Of a stretch of DNA of 64,000 bases, positions 44,401-52,521 are shown one piece after another. Numbering within the stretch: position 1 is the stretch's first letter; every line of letters starts with the position of its first letter. The DNA is taken from positions 1,962,501 to 2,026,500 of the forward strand of contig NZ_CP031357.1 of assembly GCF_003355455.1 (NCBI RefSeq), read 5' to 3'. Source of the DNA: Erythrobacter aureus (GTDB lineage Bacteria; Pseudomonadota; Alphaproteobacteria; Sphingomonadales; Sphingomonadaceae). The notes under the pieces are model-generated. The model searched no databases, was not told where the DNA came from, and was given only the letters and a program-made list of their open reading frames with translations. The translations under genes and the position numbers were made by a program.

Positions 44401-44943
44401 ATGGCAAAGCGGACCGCCGAGGGCGAACCGATCATCATCAAGAAATACGCCAACCGGCGGCTCTACAATACCGACACCAGCAGCTACATCACGCTGGACG
44501 ATCTGGCCAAGATGGTTCGCGAGAACGTCGACTTCCACGTGCTCGACGCAAAGTCCGGCGATGATATCACGCATACCATCCTGACGCAGATCATCGTCGA
44601 AGAAGAAAGCCACGGCACACAGATGCTGCCCGTCAGCTTTCTGCGCGATCTCATCTCCATGTATGGCAATTCGATGCAGGCGATGATGCCGAGCTATCTC
44701 GAGGCGAGCATGGCGAACCTGCGCAAGAATCGCGAGCAGTTGCAGGCAGCCTTCGCCAAGGGAATCGAAAGTAACCCCCTGGCCAAAATGGCCGAAGCCA
44801 ATTTCAAGATGATGCAGAATGCCGCCGAGGCCTTTATCCCGGGCCGAGCGAAGAGTCCCAAGGCTGACCAGTCCGACGAGTTGGCCCAGATGCGCAAGCA
44901 GATGGCCGAAATGCAGAAGAAGCTGGACGAGATCAGCAAATAG
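44401..44943 (+). CDS. phaR: Polyhydroxyalkanoate synthesis repressor PhaR
   Basis: PhaR binds DNA and PHB/PHA and represses phasin and its own gene until polymer forms. The 180-residue protein starts with IIIKKYANRRLYNTDTSSYITLDDLAKMVRE, the PHB accumulation regulatory domain (about 8-70), then a second regulatory domain (QIIVEEESHGTQMLPVSFLRDLISMYG) and a helical, Met- and Lys-rich tail. ATG 44401 has GGGGAG upstream. It is followed 49 bases later by proS. Confidence 0.94.
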   Translation: MAKRTAEGEPIIIKKYANRRLYNTDTSSYITLDDLAKMVRENVDFHVLDAKSGDDITHTILTQIIVEEESHGTQMLPVSFLRDLISMYGNSMQAMMPSYLEASMANLRKNREQLQAAFAKGIESNPLAKMAEANFKMMQNAAEAFIPGRAKSPKADQSDELAQMRKQMAEMQKKLDEISK

Positions 44944-44992
44944 CGGCATCGGCCCGCGCGCCGATCCGACCAGCAATTACGGGAAATACAAC

Positions 44993-46534
44993 GTGGCCCA
45001 CATCCGCCATGCCTTGAAGACCAAGCGCGAAGACGATTTCGCCGCCTGGTACCAGGAAGTTATCAGCGCCGCCGAAATGGCCGAGGAATCGGGCGTGCGC
45101 GGTTGCATGGTCATCCGCCCGTGGGGTTGGGGGATCTGGGAGCGGATGCAGCGCCTGCTGGACGACCGGATCAAGGCGACGGGACACGACAACTGCTATT
45201 TCCCGCTGTTCATCCCGCTCTCCAATTTCGAGCGCGAAGCCGAGCACGTCGAAGGTTTCGCCAAGGAAATGGCGGTCGTCACCCATCATCGCCTCATCGC
45301 TGGCGCGGACGGCGGGTTGGTCCCCGATCCCGAAGCGAAGCTGGAAGAACCGCTGGTCGTTCGCCCCACTTCCGAAACCATCATCGGCGATGCCATGGCG
45401 CGCTGGGTGCAAAGCTGGCGCGACCTGCCGTTGAAGCTCAACCAGTGGGCCAATGTCGTGCGCTGGGAAATGCGCACCCGCATGTTCCTGCGCACCAGCG
45501 AGTTTCTCTGGCAGGAAGGCCACACCGCCCATGCCGACGAGGCCGAGGCGAAGGACCACACGCTCACCATGCTCGAGGTCTATCGCGCCTTTGCCGACGA
45601 GGATCTCGCACTGGCCGTCATTCCGGGCGAGAAGCCCGAGAACGAACGCTTCCCCGGCGCGGTCGAGACCTGGTCGATCGAAGCCATGATGCAGGATGGC
45701 AAGGCGTTGCAGGCCGGCACCAGCCATTATCTCGGTACCAATTTCGCCAAGGCCAGCGGCATCAAGTTCCAAAACAAGGAAGGCAGCGAAAGCCTCGCCC
45801 ATACCACCAGCTGGGGCGTCTCCACCCGGATGGTCGGCGGTGTCATTATGACGCATGGCGATGACGACGGCCTGCGCCTGCCGCCCAAGATCGCACCGCA
45901 GCAGGTCGTTATCCTGCCGATGCTGCGCGACAAACCCGAGGACGAGACGCTGATCGACTATTGCGAGGCGCTCCGCGCGACGCTGGCGAGCCAGATTGTG
46001 CTCGGCGAGCCGCTGCGCGTGCTGCTCGACACACGCCCCGGCAAGGCGGCGCAGAAGCGCTGGGACTATGTGCGCAAGGGCGCCCCGATCATCGTCGAGG
46101 TCGGTGGCCGCGACATGGAGAACGGCGTCGTCAGCCTGCTGCGCCGCGACCGGCTATGGGATGCCGAAACCGGCAAGCCCGCCTTCCAGAACCCGACCCG
46201 CCAAGTGGCCGGGAAGGCCATTCCCGATATCCTCGCCGACATGCAGGCCGCGCTGCTGACCGAAGCGGCCGAACGCCGCGATGCCAACATTACGCGCGGC
46301 GTCACCGATTTTTCCGAGGTCGAAAAGCACTTCGCGGCCTCGCGTTATCCCGGCTGGATCGAGGTCCAGTGGTCGAAGCCCACAGGTGCGGCGCTTGAGA
46401 AGGTCGTCGAGCGGCTCAAGGAGCACAAGCTCACCATTCGCAACGTGCCGATGGATGCCGCGCCTGCCGACGGTAGCTGCATCTTCACCGGAGATCCGGC
46501 AGTGGAACGCATCCTTATGGCCAAGGCTTACTAG
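44993..46534 (+). CDS. proS: Prolyl-tRNA synthetase, archaeal/eukaryotic-like type
   Basis: Charges tRNA-Pro. The 513-residue protein lacks the editing insertion of the long bacterial ProRS. It has the class II motifs GWGIWERMQRLLDDRIKATGHDNCYFPLFIP, EEPLVVRPTSETIIGDAM, and WEMRTRMFLRTSEFLWQEGHTAHA, with the type 3 C-terminal anticodon and extension domains ending in a conserved Tyr (KAY). The start GTG 44993 has GGGAAA upstream and gives the usual AHIRHALKTKREDDF. This type is found sporadically in bacteria and is probably an old transfer. Confidence 0.93.
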   Translation: MAHIRHALKTKREDDFAAWYQEVISAAEMAEESGVRGCMVIRPWGWGIWERMQRLLDDRIKATGHDNCYFPLFIPLSNFEREAEHVEGFAKEMAVVTHHRLIAGADGGLVPDPEAKLEEPLVVRPTSETIIGDAMARWVQSWRDLPLKLNQWANVVRWEMRTRMFLRTSEFLWQEGHTAHADEAEAKDHTLTMLEVYRAFADEDLALAVIPGEKPENERFPGAVETWSIEAMMQDGKALQAGTSHYLGTNFAKASGIKFQNKEGSESLAHTTSWGVSTRMVGGVIMTHGDDDGLRLPPKIAPQQVVILPMLRDKPEDETLIDYCEALRATLASQIVLGEPLRVLLDTRPGKAAQKRWDYVRKGAPIIVEVGGRDMENGVVSLLRRDRLWDAETGKPAFQNPTRQVAGKAIPDILADMQAALLTEAAERRDANITRGVTDFSEVEKHFAASRYPGWIEVQWSKPTGAALEKVVERLKEHKLTIRNVPMDAAPADGSCIFTGDPAVERILMAKAY

Positions 46535-46546
46535 CACGCGCGTGAC

Positions 46547-46567
46547 ATGGGGACTTCGGGTCCCCAT
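46547..46567 (+). promoter_or_regulatory. Hairpin in the rnr leader / proS 3' region
   Basis: ATGGGGAC (46547-46554) pairs with GTCCCCAT (46560-46567) across TTCGG. GCGCG runs on both sides can extend the stem. There is no T tract. It ends 9 bases before the rnr ATG and could hinder or protect the rnr translation start, or mark the end of proS mRNA. Confidence 0.5.
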
Positions 46568-46576
46568 ATTGCGCGC

Positions 46577-48898
46577 ATGACAAAACAGAACAAATTCCGG
46601 AAGCCGCAGGGGCTTCCGACGAAAGACCAGATTCTCGAATTCATCCAGACCTCCGATATCCCCGCTGGCAAGCGTGAAATTGCCAAGGCGTTCGGGCTGA
46701 AAGGTCAGGAAAAGATCGCGCTTAAAAAGCGCCTCAAGGACATGGCCGAAGAAGGCCTGATCGACGGCAAGCGCACCGCCTATCACCGGATGGGCGGCGT
46801 ACCCAAGGTAACCGTGCTCAAGATCGTAGCGATCGAGGATGGCGAACCTGTGGCCGAGCCCGAGAACTGGGCTCCCGACAACAAGGAAAAGCCGCCGCGC
46901 CTGATGGTGAAGGAAAGCAAGAAGATGGCCGCGCTCAAACGTGGCGACCGGATTCTTGCGCGCAATGAAGAAACCGAGCGTGGATGGCGCGCGACGCCGA
47001 TAAAGAAACTGCCCGCGCGCACCGAAGGGCTGATGGGCGTGGTCGAAAAGGATGGCAGCGGCAATTACTGGCTCGCGCCCGTCGACAAGCGCGTACGCGA
47101 AAGTGCGCCCATCGGCGATGTGGGCGAGGCGAAGGAAGGCGAGCTGGTGCTGGCCGAGCGCATGGGCAAATCCGCCCGCTCCAAGGTCAAGGTGGTCGAG
47201 GTCGTCGGCGACCCGCTCGCTCCCAAGGCCTTCAGCCTGATCGCCATCGCCAAGCACGGTATCCCGCACATCTTCCCGCAAGAAACGATTGCCGAGGCCG
47301 AACGTGCGGTCGACCTGCCGCTCTCGCCCGACCACCGCGAGGACCTGCGCGATATCCCCATCGTCGCCATCGACCCCGCCGATGCCCGCGATCACGACGA
47401 TGCGATCTGGGCCGAGCCGGACGGCAAGGGCGGCTACCGCGCGATTATCGCGATCGCCGATGTCAGCTATTACGTCCGCCCCGGCGGTGCACTCGACCGC
47501 GAGGCGAGGAAGCGCGGTAATTCGGTCTATTTCCCCGACCGTGTGGTGCCGATGCTGCCCGAAGTGCTGAGCGCCGACGTTTGCAGCCTCAAACAGGATG
47601 TCGACCGCGCGGCGATGGCCTGCCACATCCGTATCGACAAGGACGGCAAGGTCAGCGACTGGCGCTTCACCCGCGCGATCGTGCGGCTCGCAAAGAACAT
47701 CGCCTACGAGGACGCGCAGGCGGCCATCGATGCCGGCGACGCGCCCGAGTACCTCGCAAACCTGTGGGGCGCGTGGAAACTGCTGTTCAAGGCGCGGCAG
47801 GCGCGCGATCCGCTCGATCTCGAATTGCCCGAGCGCCAGGTGCGCCTCAACGACGAGGGTGTGATCGAGGAGATCGCCGTGCGCGAACGGCTCGATGCGC
47901 ACCGCGTGGTCGAGGATTTCATGATCGCCGCCAATGTCGCCGCGGCCAAGGCGCTGGAAGCCAAGGCCGCGCCGGTCGTCTACCGCGTCCACGAGACGCC
48001 GAGCCGCGAGAAGCTGCTCGCCTTCCGCGAATATCTCGCCACGCAGGGCAAGAAGTTCGCGCTGGGCCAGGTTATCACGCCGGGAATCTTCAACCGCATG
48101 CTCAAGGACATCGCCGATCCGGCCGAAAAGGCGCTTATCATGGAAGCGGTGCTGCGCAGCCAGACGCAGGCTTTTTACGGGCCGCAGAACGCGGGGCATT
48201 TCGGCCTATCGCTCGGCTCTTACGCGCATTTCACCTCGCCGATCCGCCGCTACGCCGACCTTCTCGTCCATCGCGCGCTGGTCGATGCCTATAAGCTGGA
48301 ACAGCCCGAACCGAAGATAGACCTGCCAGAGACATCGGGCCTTTCGGATCGTGACAAGACCGCGCTGCACCAGATCACCGATGCGATCAGCCAGACCGAG
48401 CGCCGCGCGATGGAGGCGGAACGCGACACGATCGATCGCTATGTCGCGGCCTGGCTTTCAGGCCGCGTGGGCGAGACGTTCGATACGCGCATCACAGGCG
48501 TTCAGGGCTTCGGCTTTTTCGCCACGATCGAGAAGCTGGGCGGAGACGGCCTTGTCCCGGTCAGCACGCTGGGCCGCGAATATTTCAGCTATGACGAGAA
48601 AGCGCAAAAGCTGATCGGCGAAAGCAGCGGGACCGAATATGCCGTGGGCGACCTCCTGAAATTGAAGCTCGCCGAGGCCAATGCGCTGACCGGTGCACTG
48701 AAATTCGAAGTGCCCGACAGCGATGGTTCGGGTATCGAACCGCGCGGCAATCGCGTTCGCGCGAAGAAGCGCACACATCAGAAGCGTGGCCCGAAAAAGC
48801 CGCCGGTCAAGGGCAAGGGCGCTCCACGCCAGCAGCACGATCAGGGCAAACGCGGGCGGCCGGGGAATATCCGGCACCAAGGGCGCAAGAAGAAGTGA
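46577..48898 (+). CDS. rnr: Ribonuclease R
   Basis: RNase R is a processive 3'-5' exoribonuclease that degrades structured RNA. The 773-residue protein has an N-terminal winged helix (about 15-75), cold-shock domains, the RNB catalytic domain with the four-aspartate site in VAIDPADARDHDDAIWAEPDG, a GPQNAGHFGLSLGSYAHFTSPIRRYADLLVHRAL signature (48177-48278 region), an S1 domain (about 640-725) and a very basic tail rich in Lys and Arg. ATG 46577 is chosen because the earlier frame start lies in the hairpin. Length is typical. Confidence 0.96.
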   Translation: MTKQNKFRKPQGLPTKDQILEFIQTSDIPAGKREIAKAFGLKGQEKIALKKRLKDMAEEGLIDGKRTAYHRMGGVPKVTVLKIVAIEDGEPVAEPENWAPDNKEKPPRLMVKESKKMAALKRGDRILARNEETERGWRATPIKKLPARTEGLMGVVEKDGSGNYWLAPVDKRVRESAPIGDVGEAKEGELVLAERMGKSARSKVKVVEVVGDPLAPKAFSLIAIAKHGIPHIFPQETIAEAERAVDLPLSPDHREDLRDIPIVAIDPADARDHDDAIWAEPDGKGGYRAIIAIADVSYYVRPGGALDREARKRGNSVYFPDRVVPMLPEVLSADVCSLKQDVDRAAMACHIRIDKDGKVSDWRFTRAIVRLAKNIAYEDAQAAIDAGDAPEYLANLWGAWKLLFKARQARDPLDLELPERQVRLNDEGVIEEIAVRERLDAHRVVEDFMIAANVAAAKALEAKAAPVVYRVHETPSREKLLAFREYLATQGKKFALGQVITPGIFNRMLKDIADPAEKALIMEAVLRSQTQAFYGPQNAGHFGLSLGSYAHFTSPIRRYADLLVHRALVDAYKLEQPEPKIDLPETSGLSDRDKTALHQITDAISQTERRAMEAERDTIDRYVAAWLSGRVGETFDTRITGVQGFGFFATIEKLGGDGLVPVSTLGREYFSYDEKAQKLIGESSGTEYAVGDLLKLKLAEANALTGALKFEVPDSDGSGIEPRGNRVRAKKRTHQKRGPKKPPVKGKGAPRQQHDQGKRGRPGNIRHQGRKKK

Positions 48899-48905
48899 CC
48901 TAACG

Positions 48906-48924
48906 GGCGGAGCGGGGCTCCGCC
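48906..48924 (+). terminator. Hairpin after rnr, possible terminator without T tract
   Basis: GGCGGAGC (48906-48913) pairs perfectly with GCTCCGCC (48917-48924), loop GGG, starting 8 bases after the rnr stop. No T run follows, so it may be a Rho-assisted or processing structure. Confidence 0.4.
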
Positions 48925-48955
48925 GACCGATTTCGACAGGGAGGGGCAGGCGGAT

Positions 48956-49363
48956 ATGGCCGCGAACACAGAAGGGTCTTGTAGTTGCGGCGCCGTCCGG
49001 TTCCGGGTCACGGGGCCTTTCGAGAGCTTCTTCCTGTGCCATTGTCGGCGCTGCCGCAAGGATACCGGATCGGCCCATGCCGCCAATCTCTTCTCGCAGG
49101 CGGCCGAGCTCCACTGGCTTCGCGGGCAGGACACGGTCAGGACCTATCGCGTACCGCACACCCGGCATCGGAAGAGCTTCTGCACGATTTGCGGATCATC
49201 GGTCCCCAACAGTGCGGACGACGGGGCGGGGATTGTGGTGCCGGCAGGCTGTCTCGACAGCGCCATCGATCTTCTGCCCGACGCACATATCTTCTGTGCA
49301 AGCAGGGCGGAATGGGATGTGCGCCTGGAAGACATCCCGCATTGCGCCGCTCTGCCGGGTTAG
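48956..49363 (+). CDS. GFA family zinc-binding protein
   Basis: A 135-residue GFA/CENP-V-fold protein. Zinc ligands are in GSCSCGAVRF, CHCRRCRKDTGS and FCTICGSSVP. It is only distantly like the other GFA protein of the window (14043-14492): the C-terminal half here reads PAGCLDSAIDLLPDAHIFCASRAEWDV, an alternative known in this family. Activity is unknown; binding of thiol or aldehyde adducts is plausible. GGGAGGGG precedes the start. Its stop overlaps the end of the convergent universal stress gene. Confidence 0.87.
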   Translation: MAANTEGSCSCGAVRFRVTGPFESFFLCHCRRCRKDTGSAHAANLFSQAAELHWLRGQDTVRTYRVPHTRHRKSFCTICGSSVPNSADDGAGIVVPAGCLDSAIDLLPDAHIFCASRAEWDVRLEDIPHCAALPG

Positions 49364-49812
49364 GCCAGCGCGTCGATCTGTTCGCGGCTCAGGCCGCCGG
49401 GGACGAGGTAGAGCGGGCAGGGCAGGCTGCTCGCACTTCCCGCGAAATGCGTCACCAGCGGGCCGGACCCGCCTTCGGCACTCGTCGCCAGAACCAGTGC
49501 GGCGATATTGCCGTGTTCCTCGATATATTTGCGGATAACGTCGGCCGCCGAGCCCGGTCGTACGGCGATGGTCGGCATCTTGCCCATCTCGCCGAAGATG
49601 TTTCCCGCCGCGCTATTGGCCATCACTTCGGCCCGCTCGCGCGCTTCCTGCTCGATCGTCGCCTGAACGCCGCCGAACGCGTTGAAGGTCTGCTGCGGTA
49701 CCAGTGCTAGGATATGGACCGATCCGCCGGTTTTCTGTGCCCGCAACGAGGCAAAACGCAGCGCCTGTCTGGCTTCTTCGGTCTCGTCCATGACGACAAG
49801 GTATGTACGCAT
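49360..49812 (-). CDS. Universal stress protein (UspA family)
   Basis: A 150-residue single-domain Usp protein: TYLVVMDETEEARQALRFASLRAQ at the start, HILALVP, and a C-terminal ALVLATSAEGGSGPLVTHFAG. The ATP-binding glycine signature GxxG...S is only partly kept, so nucleotide binding is uncertain. The end reads SLPCPLYLVPGGLS, the usual last strand of the fold. It is divergent from pdhC by 133 bases. Confidence 0.88.
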   Translation of the reverse strand: MRTYLVVMDETEEARQALRFASLRAQKTGGSVHILALVPQQTFNAFGGVQATIEQEARERAEVMANSAAGNIFGEMGKMPTIAVRPGSAADVIRKYIEEHGNIAALVLATSAEGGSGPLVTHFAGSASSLPCPLYLVPGGLSREQIDALA

Positions 49813-49945
49813 CGATGCTCCCCGGCTCCCTCGGCAGCGGACTACCCGTTAATTCGTGTTCTCCGCAAGGACCTTGCAGTCGACCGACCTTTTCGCCAGA
49901 GGTGCGATCGAACTCATTCCCCAGCGAGGACGTAACGTCAACACC

Positions 49946-51253
49946 ATGCCCACGCCGATCAAGATGCCCGCCCTGTCGCCCACCATGGAGGAGGGCACGC
50001 TCGCCAAATGGCTGGTAAAGCCGGGGGATACGGTCAATGCCGGCGACATCATGGCCGAGATCGAAACCGACAAGGCGACGATGGAATTCGAAGCCGTGGA
50101 CGAAGGCACGATCGCCAGCATCGCGGTGGAGGAAGGGACCGAGGGCGTGAAGGTCGGCACGGTTATCGCCATGCTTGCCGAGGAGGGCGAGGATGTGGAC
50201 GAGGCCGCTGCGGCGGCGCCTCCGGGCGATTCTCCTGCTAAAGAGCCCACCGAAACCAAGGAAGAAGAAAAGGGCGTCGTCCCAGCGAAAGCTGGGACCG
50301 CTAACGGCTCCGCTCAACCGAAAGCGACCCCAGCGTCCGCTGGGGTGACGGACAAGGACCGTATCATCGCCTCGCCGCTAGCCAAGCGGATCGCCGAGCA
50401 GAAGGGTATCGATCTTTCGGGCGTGAAGGGCAGCGGCCCGAACGGCCGTATCGTGAAAGCAGACGTCGAGAGTGCGACGGCCGGTGCCGCGCCCGCCAAG
50501 GAAGCCGCCACACCTGCGCCCAGCGCTCCGGCAAAACCCGCGACGCTCGGCGGCGATCTCGACGCGCCTTACGAAGCGCAAAAGCTCAACAATGTCCGCA
50601 AGGTCATCGCCAAGCGCCTCACCGAGGCGAAGCAGACCATCCCGCACATCTACCTCACCGTGGACGTGAGGCTCGATGCGCTGCTCGACCTGCGCAAACA
50701 ATTGAACGCCTCGCTGGAGGCGGACGGCGTGAAGCTGTCGGTCAACGATCTGCTCATCAAGGCGCTCGCCCGCGCGCTACAGCGTGTTCCGGCCTGCAAT
50801 GTCAGCTTCCAGGGCGACGAGCTGTTCCAGTATGCGCGCGAGGATATCTCGGTCGCGGTCGCCGCGCCTTCGGGCCTGATCACGCCGATCATTCGCGATG
50901 CGGGCCGCAAGGGCCTCGCCCAGATCAGCACCGAGATGAAGGAACTTGCGGGCAAGGCGCGCGACGGCAAGCTGCAGCCGCATGAATTCCAGGGCGGCAC
51001 CGCGTCGCTCTCCAACCTCGGCATGTTCGGCACCAAGCAGTTCGACGCGGTGATCAACCCGCCGCAGGCGATGATCCTCGCGGTCGGCGCAGGCGAGCAG
51101 CGTCCGCATGTGATCGACGGCGCACTCGGCGTCGCCACCGTGATGAGCGCCACCGGCAGCTTCGACCACCGCGCCATCGACGGCGCCGACGGCGCGCAGT
51201 TGATGGAAGCTTTCCAGCAACTGGTCGAGAACCCGATGGGGCTGGTGGTGTGA
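49946..51253 (+). CDS. pdhC: Pyruvate dehydrogenase E2, dihydrolipoamide acetyltransferase
   Basis: The E2 core of pyruvate dehydrogenase, transferring acetyl from lipoyl to CoA. The 435-residue protein has one lipoyl domain (1-80) with the lipoylated Lys in IETDKATMEFEAV, an Ala/Pro/Glu linker, the E1/E3-binding domain (about 142-180; IASPLAKRIAEQKGIDLSGVKGSGPNGRIVKADVE) and the catalytic domain with the active-site FDHRAIDGADGAQLM. ATG 49946 follows VNT in the longer frame. The linker contains repeat-like DNA (50279-50346) that encodes VVPAKAGT...TPASAGV. The E1 genes are not in the window; E3 lies 1.3 kb downstream. Confidence 0.95.
   Translation: MPTPIKMPALSPTMEEGTLAKWLVKPGDTVNAGDIMAEIETDKATMEFEAVDEGTIASIAVEEGTEGVKVGTVIAMLAEEGEDVDEAAAAAPPGDSPAKEPTETKEEEKGVVPAKAGTANGSAQPKATPASAGVTDKDRIIASPLAKRIAEQKGIDLSGVKGSGPNGRIVKADVESATAGAAPAKEAATPAPSAPAKPATLGGDLDAPYEAQKLNNVRKVIAKRLTEAKQTIPHIYLTVDVRLDALLDLRKQLNASLEADGVKLSVNDLLIKALARALQRVPACNVSFQGDELFQYAREDISVAVAAPSGLITPIIRDAGRKGLAQISTEMKELAGKARDGKLQPHEFQGGTASLSNLGMFGTKQFDAVINPPQAMILAVGAGEQRPHVIDGALGVATVMSATGSFDHRAIDGADGAQLMEAFQQLVENPMGLVV
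50279..50346 (+). repeat. Pair of palindromes (REP-like element) inside the pdhC linker
   Basis: GTCCCAGC (50279-50286) pairs with GCTGGGAC (50291-50298) around GAAA. ACCCCAGCG (50327-50335) pairs with CGCTGGGGT (50338-50346) around TC. The two hairpins have related cores (CCCAGCG) and are in frame, encoding about residues 112-134 of E2 without a stop. Such CCCAGCGAAAGCTGGG-type palindromes are familiar as dispersed intergenic repeats in many proteobacteria; copy number here is not known to me. Confidence 0.65.
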
Positions 51254-51732
51254 CCTCTCCAACTCCGACTAGCGAGCATGCTCGCAAGTCTGCGTATCCT
51301 CGCCGGCAAGCGGAGAGGACCAATAGAACGAACTCCTCTCCCCTCGCGGGAGAGGAAGGGACCCGCCGCGCAGCGGTGGGAAGGAGAGGGGGCAAGCGCA
51401 ACCTCCTGCCATTGGCAAAACGTATGCGCCGCGAGCCGACCGAGGCCGAACGTCGCTTATGGTCGATCTTCCGCGCAGGTCGAATAGCCGGTGCGAAATT
51501 CAAGCGCCAAGAACAGATTGGCGATTACATTGTGGATTTCGTCTGCTTCAAGGCGCGGCTGATCGTCGAAGCGGATGGCTCACAGCACATCGATAGCGAC
51601 GCGGACAAGGCCCGCGATGCCTGGCTCATCTCGCAAGGATTTCGAATTCTTCGGTTTTGGAACAATGATATACTGCAGGATAGCGACGCGGTCGCTGCTG
51701 CGATTCTGGAAGCGGTAAAATCCAGTGCCTGA
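51250..51732 (+). CDS. DUF559 (Vsr-like) endonuclease domain protein with repeat-derived N-terminus
   Basis: A 160-codon frame. The real domain is about residues 52-158: LPLAKRMRREPTEAERRLWSIFR, GAKFKRQEQIGDYIVDFVCFKARLIVEADGSQH, and FRILRFWNNDIL. This is the DUF559 PD-(D/E)XK fold related to Vsr mismatch endonuclease; candidate metal ligands are Asp in YIVDF and Glu/Asp in VEADG. The first ~50 residues (SSPLAGEEGTRRAAVGRRGGKR) are translated from a palindromic repeat (51333-51392), so the true start may be later. GTG 51250 overlaps the pdhC stop and the end overlaps the thioesterase gene. It has likely been inserted into the pdh operon. No biochemical role is established for DUF559. Confidence 0.78.
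   Translation: MTSPTPTSEHARKSAYPRRQAERTNRTNSSPLAGEEGTRRAAVGRRGGKRNLLPLAKRMRREPTEAERRLWSIFRAGRIAGAKFKRQEQIGDYIVDFVCFKARLIVEADGSQHIDSDADKARDAWLISQGFRILRFWNNDILQDSDAVAAAILEAVKSSA
51333..51392 (+). repeat. Palindromic repeat element at the start of the DUF559 gene
   Basis: CCTCTCCC (51335-51342) pairs with GGGAGAGG (51348-51355). CCCGCCGC (51362-51369) pairs with GCGGTGGG (51373-51380) with one wobble. A further GGAGAGGGGG closes the element near 51383-51392 and can pair with the first arm. CCTCTCCC...GGGAGAGG elements of this type are widely dispersed in alphaproteobacterial genomes, often beside DUF559 genes in my experience of such sequences. Confidence 0.65.
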
Positions 51733-52102
51733 ACGCTCCCCCCTCATCCGCGTCACCGCCATGCCGACCGACCTCAACCCCTATGGCGGGGTGTTCGGCG
51801 GGTGGCTGATGAGCCAGATGGCGCTCGGCGCCGGTTCGCTCGCGAGCCGTGAGGGCAAGGGCAAGGCGGTGGTCGTCTCGGCAACCGATTTCGCCTTCCC
51901 CGGTGCGATGCAGGTGGGGGACGAATTGTCGGTCTATTGCGAGATCGCCGCAACCGGGAACACCTCGCTCACCATCGCCGCCGAAGCCATCGCCCGCGAG
52001 CGTAATGGCGAGGCTGAGACCAAGGTGGCGCAGGGCACGTTCAAGTTCGTCTTGCTCGACGATGACGATCGCCCGCGCGCGGTGGCGGAGCGGTGGGCAT
52101 GA
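51725..52102 (+). CDS. Acyl-CoA thioesterase, hotdog fold (YciA-like)
   Basis: A 125-residue single hotdog-fold thioesterase: RVTAMPTDLNPYGGVFGGWLMSQMALGAG with the active-site Asp/Asn region, VVSATDFAFPGAMQVGDELSVYCEI, and FKFVLLDDDDRPRAV. These enzymes hydrolyse acyl-CoA, some acetyl-CoA. Proximity to pyruvate dehydrogenase suggests control of acetyl-CoA or CoA supply, but that is inference. The GTG at 51725 overlaps the end of the DUF559 gene, and the TGA overlaps the next ATG, so translation is coupled on both sides. Confidence 0.88.
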   Translation: MPERSPLIRVTAMPTDLNPYGGVFGGWLMSQMALGAGSLASREGKGKAVVVSATDFAFPGAMQVGDELSVYCEIAATGNTSLTIAAEAIARERNGEAETKVAQGTFKFVLLDDDDRPRAVAERWA

Positions 52103-52497
52103 TTGCCGCGCTGCTCCTTTCGCTGGGGACAGTCAGCGGCCCGCCTGCACCCGAGGCCGAGAGCTTTCCCGAGCCTCGCGCGCCGATGATCGGTCTCGAC
52201 GGGCCGAGCCTCGATGCATGCGGCGGACTTGGCCGGGTCGGTGGAATGTACCGCAAGCAGGTCATCCGCGACGCGCCCGAAGAAGGCGCGCGCACCAGCG
52301 ACACGCTCGAGCAGAGCACGCTTGTCTGGCTGTGCGAGGCCGAGGGTGACTGGCAGGGCGTGGTCTATGCGAGCGGTGAATTCCAGGAGCCCGGCGATTG
52401 CCGCGTCAGCAGTCCGGTCGCCGAGCCTCGCGCCTATGACGGGCCGTGCCGCGCCGGTTGGGTGCTGGCGAAAGATGTAGAATTTCTCGCCGGGTAA
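52099..52497 (+). CDS. Small exported protein, possible SH3-like fold
   Basis: A 132-residue protein. MIAALLLSLGTVSG forms a short signal peptide. Four cysteines (DACGG, WLCEAEGDW, GDCRV, GPCRAGWV) suggest two disulfides in the periplasm. The pattern WLCEAEGDWQGVVYASGE...CRAGWVLAKDVEFLAG resembles bacterial SH3-type domains. Its ATG overlaps the thioesterase stop by 4 bases, and it is followed by lpdA 24 bases on. It is found in the same place in related genomes as far as I recall, but I cannot confirm this. Function unknown. Confidence 0.72.
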   Translation: MIAALLLSLGTVSGPPAPEAESFPEPRAPMIGLDGPSLDACGGLGRVGGMYRKQVIRDAPEEGARTSDTLEQSTLVWLCEAEGDWQGVVYASGEFQEPGDCRVSSPVAEPRAYDGPCRAGWVLAKDVEFLAG

Positions 52498-52521
52498 GCG
52501 GCGAACCATTTCGGAGTTATC

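Noticed and set aside
46154..48199. A 681-codon open frame antisense to proS and rnr
   Set aside because: High GC and strong codon bias on the sense strand explain the absence of stops; it crosses two real genes.
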